Assembly (NCBI RefSeq): GCF_029227915.1
Contig: NC_079888.1
Coordinates: forward strand, 20,068,001 to 20,132,000
Direction: 5' to 3'
Length of the DNA stretch: 64,000 bases
Source of the DNA: Hydractinia symbiolongicarpus
Lineage: Eukaryota; Cnidaria; Hydrozoa; Anthoathecata; Hydractiniidae
The notes beneath the pieces were generated by a model that was given only the letters and a program-made list of their open reading frames with translations, was not told the origin of the DNA and did no database searches. This document shows positions 51,311 through 61,412 of the stretch, one piece after another (the first letter of the stretch is position 1; each line of letters begins with the position of its first letter). The translations under genes were made by a program, and so were the position numbers.

Positions 51311-51929
51311 CAAGAAATAACATTCTTCTTAATTTGACGTGATTGCCGGAACTCAGTGATTACACTGGGCGCTGTGGTAGCGCTTCATTTAGGAGTTTAG
51401 ATAAATAAGTCATTTTTTACTGTGGGACCAATCCTATCCGTTATCGCGCGCTGAGGAAATAGCGACAGTTTCAAAAACTACATTTCATTGACTTTCTAAC
51501 GGTGTCAGTCCGTTTGAATTTCAACGGTTGTGTCACATATTCGTACCAACATGTATTTAGCGATATTTTTTTGATATTACTAGGTTGCATCGCTTTTAAC
51601 AATGAAACGTTGCCTGTGGGACTTAATTGAACTAACTTTGGACTGTGACCTGATAAATGTGATAAATAAGACAATTGGACTCCAAGAAATAACATTCTTG
51701 TTAATTTGACGTGATTGCCGGAACTCAGCGATTACACTGGGCACTGTGGTAGCGCTTCATTTAAAAATTAAGCTAAAAAAGTCATTTTTTTACTGTGGGA
51801 CCTATCCTAGCCGTTAGCGCGTTGACGAAAAAGCGACAGTTTTAAAAACTACATTTCATTGACTTTCTAACGGTGTCAGTCCGTTTGAGTTACAACGGTT
51901 GGGTCACATATTCGTACCAACATGTATTT
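51311..51929. repeat. Bridge segment related to 41.2-41.8 kb
   Basis: This contains the TTGCCTGTGGG monomer (51471-51695) and the shortened GTTAGCGCGTTGACG monomer, both matching 41392-41790. It sits between two blocks that are copies of each other, so it may mark an exchange point. Confidence 0.65.
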
Positions 51930-54900
51930 AGCGATATTTTTCTGATATTACTAGGTTGCATCTCTTTTAACTATGAAACGATTCACTGTGGGACTTAATT
52001 GAGCTAACTTTGGGATGTCACCTGATAAATGTGATAAAGGAGACAATGGGATTCCAAGAAAAAGCATTCTTGTTAATTTGACGTGATTGCCGGAACTCAG
52101 CGATTACACTGGGCACTGTGGTAGCGTTTCATTTAAAAATTAAGCTGAAAAAAGTCATTTTTTTACTGTGGGACCTATCCTAGCCGTTAGCGCGCGTTGA
52201 AGAAAAAGCGACAGTTTCAAAAACTACATTTCATTGACTCTCTAACGGTGTCAGTCCGTTGGAGTTACAACGGTTGGGTCACATATTCGTACCAACATGT
52301 ATTTAGCGATATTTTTCTGATGTTACTAGGTTGCATCGCTTTTAACAATGAAACGTTGACTGTGGGACTTAATTGAGCTAACTTTGGACTGTCACCTGAT
52401 AAATGTGATAAAAGAGACAATTGGACTCCAAGAAATAACATTCTTGTTAATTTGACATGATTTCCGGAACTCAGCGATTACACTGGGCACTGTGGTAGAG
52501 CTTCATTTAAGAATTATGATAAAAAAGTCATTTTTTTATTGTGGGACCAATCCTAGCCATTATCGCGCGCTGAGGAAATTGCGACAGTTTCAAAAACTAC
52601 ATTTCATTGACTTTCTAACGGTGTCAGTCCGTTTGAGTCTCAACGGTTGTGTCACATATTCGTACCAACATGTATTTAGCGATATTTTTTTGATATTACT
52701 AGGTTGCATCGCCTTTAACAATAAAACGTTGACTGTGGGACTTATTTGAACTAACTTTGGACTGTGACCTGATAAATGTGATAAATGAGACAATTGGACT
52801 CCAAGAAATAACATTCTTCTTAATTTGACGTGATTGCCGGAATTCAGCGATTACACTGGGCTCTGTGGTAGCGCTTCAATTAAGAATTAAGATAAAAAAG
52901 TCATTTTTTTATTGCGGGACCAATCCTAGCCATTATCTCGCGCTGAAAAAATAGCAACAGTTTCAAAAACTACATTTCATTGACTTTCTAACGGTGTCAG
53001 TCCGTTTGAGTTTCAACGGTTGTGTCACATATTCGTACCAACATGTATTTAGCGATATTTTTTTGATATTACTAGGTTGCATCGCTTTTACCAATAAAAC
53101 GATTGATTGTGGGACTTAATTGAACTAACTTTGGACTGTGACCTGATAAATGTGATAAATGCGACAATTGGACTCCAAGAAATAACATTCTTCTTAATTT
53201 GACGTGATTGCCGGAACTCAGTGATTACACTGCGCGCTGTGGTAGCGCTTCATTTATGAGTTTAGATAAAAAAGTCATTTTTTACTGTGGGACCAATCCT
53301 ATCCGTTATCGCGCGCTGAAGAAATAGCGACAGTTTCAAAAACTACATTTCATTGACTTTCTAACGGTGTCAGTCCGTTTGAATTTCAACATTTGTGTCA
53401 CATATTCGTACCAACATGTATTTAGCGATATTTTTTTGATATTACTAGGTTGCACCGCTTTTAACAATGAAACGTTGACTGTGGGACTTAATTGAACTAA
53501 CTTTGGACTGTGACCTGATAAATGTGATAAATGAGACAATTGGACTCCAAGAAATAACATTCTTGTTAATTTGACGTGATTGCCGGAACTCAGCGATTAC
53601 ACTGGGCACTGTGGTAGCGCTTCATTTAAGAATTATGATAAAAAAAGTCATTTTTTTATTGTGGGACCAATCCTAGCCATTATCGCGCGCTGAGGAAATA
53701 GCGACAGTTTCAAAAACTACATTTCATTGACTTTCTAACGGTGTCAGTTCGTTTGAGTTTCAACGGTTGTGTCACATATTCGTACCAACATGTATTTAGC
53801 GATATTTTTTGATATTACTAGGTTGCATCGCTTTTAACAATGAAACGTTGACTGTGGGACTTAATTGAACTAACTTTGGACTGTGACCTGATAAATGTGA
53901 TAAATGAGACAATTGGACTCCAAGAAAAAACATTCTTCTTAATTTGACATGATTGCCGAAACTCAGCGATTACACTTGGCTCTGTGGTAGCGCTTCATTT
54001 AAGAATTATGATAAAAAAAGTCATTTTTTTATTGTGGGACCAATCCTAGCCATTATTGCGCGCTGAGGAAATAGCGACAGTTTCAAAAACTAAATTTCAT
54101 TGCCTTTCTGACGGTGTCAGTCCGTTTGAATTTCAACGGTTGTGTCACATATTCGTACCAACATGTATTTAGCGATATTTTTTTGATATTACCAGGTTGC
54201 ATCGCTTTTAACAATGAAGCGTTGCCTGTGGGACTTAATTGAACTAACTTTGGACTGTGACCTGATAAATGTAATAAATAAGACAATTGGATTCCAAGAA
54301 AAAACATTCTTGTTAATTTGACGTGATTGCGGAACTCAGCGATTACACTGGGCACTGTGGTAGCGCTTCATTTAAAAATTAAGCTAAAAAAAGTCATTTT
54401 TTTACTGTAGGACCTATCCTAGCCGTTAGCGCGCGTTGAAGAAAAAGGGACAGTTTCAAAAACTACATTTCATTGACTCTCTAACGGTGTCAGTCCGTTG
54501 GAGTTACAACAGTTGTGTCACATATTCGTACCAACATGTATTTAGCGATATTTTTCTGATGTTACTAGGTTGCATCGCTTTTAAAAATGAAACGTTGACT
54601 GTGGGACTTAATTGAGCTAACTTTGGACTGTCACCTGATAAATGTGATAAAAGAGACAATAGGACTCCAAGAAATAACATTCTTCTTAATTTGACATGAT
54701 TGCCGGAACTCAGCGATTACACTGGGCACTGTGGTAGAGCTTCATTTAAGAATTATGATAAAAAAAAGTCATTTTTTTATTGTGGGACCAATTCTAGCCA
54801 TTATCGCGCGCTGAGGAAATAGCGACAGTTTCAAAAACTACATTTCATTGACTTTCTAACGGTGTCAGTCCGTTTGAGTTTCAACGGTTGTGTCACATAT

Positions 54901-55055
54901 TCGTAGCAACATGTACTTAGCGATATTTTTTTGATATTACTAGGTTGCATCGCTTTTAACAATGAAACGTTGACTGTGGGATTAATTGAACTAACTTTGG
55001 ACTTTGACCTGATAAATGTGATAAATGAGACAATTGGACTCCAAGAAATAACATT
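51930..55055. repeat. ~3.1-kb segment duplicated at 5,227-bp offset
   Basis: This corresponds to 46703-49828 at 14 monomers' distance and contains the end of the 7-mer block and one copy of the 4-mer, in the same order. Matching markers include GAGTCTCAACGG at about 52635/47408, GCACCGC at about 53453/48226, AATGAAGCGTTGCC at about 54212/48985 and GTAGCAACATGTACTTAG at about 54904/49677. Around 52430-52500 it is a mosaic: it keeps GATTACACTGGGCACTG like 45380, but CAATTGG like 47191. Confidence 0.85.
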
Positions 55056-55289
55056 CTTCTTAATTTGACGTGATTGCCGGAATTCAGCGATTACACTGGG
55101 CTCTGTGGTAGCGCTTCAATTAAGAATTAAGATAAAAAAGTCATTTTTTTATTGCGGGACCAATCCTAGCCATTATCTCGCGCTGAAAAAATAGCGGCAT
55201 TTTAAAAAACTACATTTCATTGACTTTCTAACGGCGTCAGTCCGTTTGAGTTTCAACGGTTGTGTCACATATTCGTACCAACATGTATT
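55056..55289. repeat. Partial monomer joining two repeat families
   Basis: A CAATTAAGAATTAAG monomer with GCTGAAAAAATAGCGGCATTTT, the same form as at about 11240-11345. It leads into the next higher-order family. Confidence 0.7.
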
Positions 55290-56780
55290 TAGCGATATTT
55301 TTCTGATATTACTAGGTTGCATCGCTTTTAACAATGAAACCATTGACTGTGGGACTTAATTGAGCTAACTTTGGACTGTCACCTGATAAATATGACAAAT
55401 GAGACAATTGGACTCCAAGAAATAACATTCTTGTTAATTTTACGTGATTGCCGGAACTCAGCGATGACACTGGGCTCTGTTGTAGCGCTTCATTTAAGAA
55501 TTATGATAAAAAAGTCATTTTTTTATTGTGGGACCAATCCCAGCCATTATTGTGCGCTGAGGAAATAGCGACAGTTTCAAAAACAACATTTCATTGACTT
55601 TCTAACGGTGTCAGTCCGTTTGAGTTTCAACGGTTGTGTCACATATTCGTACCAACATGTATTTAGCGATATTTTTTGATATTACTAGGTTGCATCGCTT
55701 TTAACAATAAAACGTTGACTGTGGGACTTAATTGAACTAACTTTGGACTGTGACCTGATAAATGTGAGAAATGAGACAACTGGACTCCAAGAAATAACAT
55801 TCTTCTTAATTTGACGTGATTGCCGGAACTCAGCGATTACACTGGGCTCTGTGGTAGCGTTTCAATTAAGAATTAAGATAAAAAAGTCATTTTTTATTGC
55901 GGAACCAATCCTAGCCATTATCTCGCGCTGAAGAAATAGCGGCATTTTAAAAAACTACATTTCATTGACTTTCTAACGGTGTCAGTCCGTTTGAGTTTCA
56001 ACGGTTGTGTCACATATTCGTACCAACATGTATTTAGCGATATTTTTTTGATATTACTAGGTTGCATCGCTTTTAACAATGAAACGTTGACTGTGGGACT
56101 TAATTGAACTAACTTTGGACTGTGACCTGATAAATGTGATAAATGAGACAATTGGACTCCAAGAAATAACATTCTTCTTAATTTGACGTGATTGCCGGAA
56201 CTCAGCGATTACACTGGTCTCTGTGATAGCGCTTCATTTAAGAATTAAGATAAAAAAGTCATTTTTTTAATGCGGGACCAATCCTAGCCATTATCTCGCG
56301 CTGAAGAAATAGCGGCAGTTTCAAAAACTACATTTCCTTGACTTTCTAACGGTGTCAGTCCGTTTGAGTTACAACAGTTGGGTCACATATTCGTACCAAC
56401 ATGTATTTAGCGATATTCTTTTGATATTACTAGGTTGCATCGCTTTTAACAATGAAACGTTGACTGTGGGACTTAATTGAACTAACTTTGGACTGTGACC
56501 TGATAAATGTGATAAATGAGACAATTGGACTCCAAGAAATAACATTCTTCTTAATTTGACGTGATTGCCGGAAATCAGCGATTGCACTGGGCTCTGTGAT
56601 AGCGCTTCATTTAAGAATGAAGATAAAAAAGTCATTTTTTTATTGCGGGACCAATCCTAGCCATTATCTCGCGCTGAAGAAATAGCGGCAGTTTCAAAAA
56701 CTACATTTCATTGACTTTCTAACGGTGTCAGTCCGTTTGAGTTACAACAGTTGGGTCACATATTCGTACCAACGTGCATT
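55290..56780. repeat. 4-mer higher-order repeat, 1,491-bp spacing, copy 1
   Basis: The anchor GAAACCATTGACTG occurs at about 55337, 56828 and 57947, that is 1,491 and then 1,119 bp apart. Within the unit follow GTTGTAGCGC, CCCAGCCATTATTGTGCG, ATAGCGGCATTTT and TCTCTGTGATAGCG monomers. A second GTGATAG monomer (about 56595) makes this copy four monomers long. Confidence 0.86.
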
Positions 56781-57898
56781 TAGCGATATTTTTCTGATAT
56801 TACTAGGTTGCATCGCTTTTAACAATGAAACCATTGACTGTGGGACTTAATTGAGCTAACTTTGGACTGTCACCTGATAAATATGACAAATGAGACAATT
56901 GGACTCCAAGAAATAACATTCTTGTTAATTTTACGTGATTGCCGGAACTCAGCGATTACACTGGGCTCTGTTGTAGCGCTTCATTTAAGAATTATGATAA
57001 AAAAGTCATTTTTTTATTGTGGGACCAATCCCAGCCATTATTGTGCGCTGAGGAAATAGCGACAGTTTCAAAAACAACATTTCATTGACTTTCTAACGGT
57101 GTCAGTCCGTTTGAGTTTCAACGGTTGTGTCACATATTCGTACCAACATGTATTTAGCGATATTTTTTGATATTACTAGGTTGCATCGCTTTTAACAATA
57201 AAACGTTGACTGTGGGACTTAATTGAACTAACTTTGGACTGTGACCTGATAAATGTGAGAAATGAGACAACTGGACTCCAAGAAATAACATTCTTCTTAA
57301 TTTGACGTGATTGCCGGAACTCAGCGATTACACTGGGCTCTGTGGTAGCGTTTCAATTAAGAATTAAGATAAAAAAAGTCATTTTTTATTGCCGAACCAA
57401 TCCTAGCCATTATCTCGCGCTGAAGAAATAGCGGCATTTTAAAAAACTACATTTCATTGACTTTCTAACGGTGTCAGTCCGTTTGAGTTTCAACGGTTGT
57501 GTCACATATTCGTACCAACATGTATTTAGCGATATTTTTTTGATATTACTAGGTTGCATCGCTTTTAACAATGAAACGTTGACTGTGGGACTTAATTGAA
57601 CTAACTTTGGACTGTGACCTGATAAATGTGATAAATGAGACAATTGGACTCCAAGAAATAACATTCTTCTTAATTTGACGTGATTGCCGGAACTCAGCGA
57701 TTACACTGGTCTCTGTGATAGCGCTTCATTTAAGAATTAAGATAAAAAAGTCATTTTTTTAATGCGGGACCAATCCTAGCCATTATCTCGCGCTGAAGAA
57801 ATAGCGGCAGTTTCAAAAACTACATTTCCTTGACTTTCTAACGGTGTCAGTCCGTTTGAGTTACAACAGTTGGGTCACATATTCGTACCAACATGCAT
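56781..57898. repeat. 3-monomer copy of the same family (1,119 bp)
   Basis: The same order as the preceding copy but with one GTGATAG monomer missing. The TCTCTGTGATAG monomer here ends with the AACATGCATTTAGCG and GAAACCATTG tail of the fourth monomer, so the loss probably came from a crossover inside these two similar monomers. Confidence 0.84.
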
Positions 57899-59390
57899 TT
57901 AGCGATATTTTTCTGATATTACTAGGTTGCATCGCTTTTAACAATGAAACCATTGACTGTGGGACTTAATTGAGCTAACTTTGGACTGTCACCTGATAAA
58001 TGTGACAAATGAGACAATTGGACTCCAAGAAATAACATTCTTGTTAATTTGACGTGATTGCCGGAACTCAGCGATTACACTGGGCACTGTGGTAGCGCTT
58101 CATTTAAGAATTATGATAAAAAAAGTCATTTTTTTATTGTGGGACCAATCCTAGCTATTATGGCGCGCTGAGGAAATAGCGACAGTTTCAAAAACTACAT
58201 TCCATTGACTTTCTAACGGTGTCAGTCCGTTTGAGTTTCAACAGTTGTGTCACATATTCGTACCAACATGTATTTAGCGATATTTTTCTGATATTACTAG
58301 GTTGCATCTCTTTTAACAATGAAACGTTGACTGTGGAAATAAATTGAACTAACTTTGGACTGTGACCTGATAAATGTGATAAATGAGAAAATTGAACTCC
58401 AAGAAATAACATTCTTCTTAATTTGTCGTGTTTGCCGGAACTCAGCGATTACACTGGGCTCTGTGGTAGCGCTTCATTTAAGAATTATGATAAAAAAAGT
58501 CATTTTTTTATTGTGGGACCAATCCTAGCCATTATTGTGCGCTGAGGAAATAGCGACAGTTTCAAAAACTACATTTCATTGACTTTCTAACGGTGTCAGT
58601 CCGTTTGAGTTTCAACGGTTGTGTCACATATTCGTACCAACATGTATTTAGCGATATTTTTTGATATTACTAGGTTGCATCGCTTTTAACAATAAAACGT
58701 TGACTGTGGGACTTAATTGAACTAACTTTGGACTGTGACCTGATAAATGTGAGAAATGAGACAACTGGACTCCAAGAAATAACATTCTTCTTAATTTGAC
58801 GTGATTGCCGGAACTCAGCGATTACACTGGGCTCTGTGGTAGCACTTCAATTAAGAATTAAGATAAAAAAGTCATTTTTTATTGCGGAACCAATCCTAGC
58901 CATTATCTCGCGCTGAAGAAATAGCGGCATTTTAAAAAACTACATTTCATTGACTTTCTAACGGTGTCAGTCCGTTTGAGTTTCAACGGTTGTGTTACAT
59001 ATTCGTACCAACATGTATTTAGCGATATTTTTTTGATATTACTAGGTTGCATCGCTTTTAACAATGAAACGTTGACTGTGGGACTTAATTGAACTAACTT
59101 TGGACTGTCACCTGATAAATGTGATAAATGAGACAATTGGACTCCAAGAAATAACATTCTTCTTAATTTGACGTGATTGCCGGAACTCAGCGATTACACT
59201 GGTCTCTGTGATAGCGCTTCATTTAAGAATTAAGATAAAAAAGTCATTTTTTTAATGCGGGACCAATCCTAGCCATTATCTCGCGCTGAAGATATAGCGG
59301 CAGTTTCAAAAACTACATTTCCTTGACTTTCTAACGGTGTCAGTCCGTTTGAGTTACAACAGTTGGGTCACATATTCGTACCAACATGTA
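57899..59390. repeat. 4-mer copy of the same family, diverged
   Basis: ATTGTGCG recurs at 58534, 1,494 bp after 57040. The first monomer (about 58089-58450) is unusual: GGAATAAA-type change GTGGAAATAAATTG, TTTGTCGTGTTTGCC and GAGAAAATTGAACTCC, more private changes than its neighbours. The remaining three follow the family order. Confidence 0.8.
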
Positions 59391-59920
59391 TTTAGCGATA
59401 TTTTTCTGATATTACTAGGTTGCATCGCTTTTAACAATGAAACGATTGACTGTGGGACTTAATTGAGCTAACTTTGGACTGTCACCTGATAACTGTGATA
59501 AATGAGACAATTGGACTCCAAGAAATAACATTCTTGTTAATTTGACGTGATTGCCGGAACTCAGCGATTACACTGGGCACTGTGGTAGCGCTTCATTTAA
59601 GAATTATGATAAAAAAAGTCATTTTTTTATTGTGGGACCAATCCTAGCCATTATTGTGCGCTGAGAAAATAGCGACAGCTTCGAAAACTACATTTCATTG
59701 ACTTTCTAACGGTGTCAGTCCGTTTGAGTTTCAACGGTTGTGTCACATATTCGTACCAACATGTATTTAGCGATATTTTTTTGATATTACTACGTTGCAT
59801 CGCTTTTAACAATAAAACGTTGACTGTGGGACTTATTTGAACTAACTTTGGACTGTGACCTGATAAATGTGAGATATGAGACAACTGGACTCCAAGAAAT
59901 AACATTCTTCTTAATTTGAC
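59391..59920. repeat. Partial family copy before the dimer
   Basis: This contains ATTGTGCG at 59653, 1,119 bp after the previous one, with private changes CAGCTTCGAAAAC, CTACGTTGC and GTGAGATATGAG. Confidence 0.72.
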
Positions 59921-61412
59921 GTGGTTGCCGGAACTCAGCGATTACACTGGGCTCTGTGGTGGCGCTTCAATTAAGAATTAAGATAGAAAAGTCATTTTTT
60001 ATTGCGGAACCAATCCTAGCCATTATCTCGCGCTGCAGAAATAGCGGCATTTTAAAAAACTACTTTTCATTGACTTTCTAACGGTGTCAGTCCGTTTGAG
60101 TTACAACGGTTGTGTCACATATTCGTACCAACATGTATTTAGCGATATTTTTTTGATATTACTAGATTGCATCGCTTTTAACAATGAAACGTTGACTGTG
60201 GGACTTAATTGAACTAACGTTGGACTGTGACCTGATAAATGTGATAAATGAGACAATTGGGGTCCAAGAAATAACATTCTTCTTAATTCGACGAGATTGC
60301 CGGAACTCAGCGATTACACTGTGCTCTGTGATAGCGCTTCATTTAAGAATTAAGATAAAAAAGTCATTTTTTTATTGCGGGACCAATCCTAGCCATTATC
60401 TCGCGCTAAAGAAATATCGGCAGTTTCAAAAACTAAATTTCATTGACTTTCTAACGGTGTCAGTCCGTTTGAGTTACAACAGTTGGGTCACATATTCGTA
60501 CCAACATGCATTTAGCGATATTTTTCTGATATTACTAGGTTGCATCGCTTTTAACAATGAAACGATTGACTGTGGGACTTAATTGAGCTAACTTTGGACT
60601 GTCACCTGATAAATGTGATAAATGAGACAATTGGACTCCAAGAAATAACATTCTTCTTAATTTGACGTGGTTGCCGGAACTCAGCGATTACACTGGGCTC
60701 TGTGGTGGCGCTTCAATTAAGAATTGAGATAAAAAAGTCATTTTTTATTGCGGAACCAATCCTAGCCATTATCTCGCGCTGAAGAAATAGCGGCATTTTA
60801 AAAAACTACATTTCATTGACTTTCTAACGGTGTCAGTCCGTTTGAGTTACAACGGTTGTGTCACATATTCGTACCAACATATATTTAGCGATATTTTTTT
60901 GATATTACTAGATTGCATCGCTTTTAACAATGAAACGTTGACTGTGGGACTTAATTGAACTAACTTTGGACTGTGACCTGATAAATGTGATAAATGAGAC
61001 AATTGGAGTCTAAGAAATAACATTTTTCTTAATTTGACGTGATTGCCGGAACTCAGCGATTACACTGTGCTCTGTGATAGCGCTTCATTTAAGAATTAAG
61101 ATAAAAAAGTCATTTTTTTATTGCGGGACCAATCCTAGCCATTATCTCGCGCTAAAGAAATTGCGTCAGTTTCAAAAACTAAATTGCATTGACTTTCTAA
61201 CGGTGTCAGTCCGTTTGAGTTACAACAGTTGGGTCACATATTCGTACCAACATGCATTTAGCGATATTTTTCTTTTATTACTAGGTTGCATCGCTTTTAA
61301 CAATGAAACGATTGACTGTGGGACGTAATTGAGCTAACTTTGGACTGTCACCTGATAAATGTGATAAATGAGACAATTGGACTCCAAGAAAGAACATTCT
61401 TCTTAATTTGAC
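59921..61412. repeat. 746-bp dimer, two copies
   Basis: GTGGTTGCCGG occurs at 59921 and 60667, and GTGCTCTGTGATAGCG at 60321 and 61067, both 746 bp apart. The pair is a GGTGGCGCTTCAATTAAG monomer followed by a GTGATAGCG monomer with TCTCGCGCTAAAG and CATGCATTTAGCG. The two copies differ at scattered sites, for example ATATCGGCAG against TTGCGTCAG. Confidence 0.84.

Noticed and set aside
60220-60582. Plus-strand 120-codon frame, the longest in the window
   Set aside because: It spans almost one monomer and is open only because stop codons present in sister monomers are mutated here. The related frame at 61074-61328 is shorter and others are broken. There is no recognisable domain and no sign of constraint.
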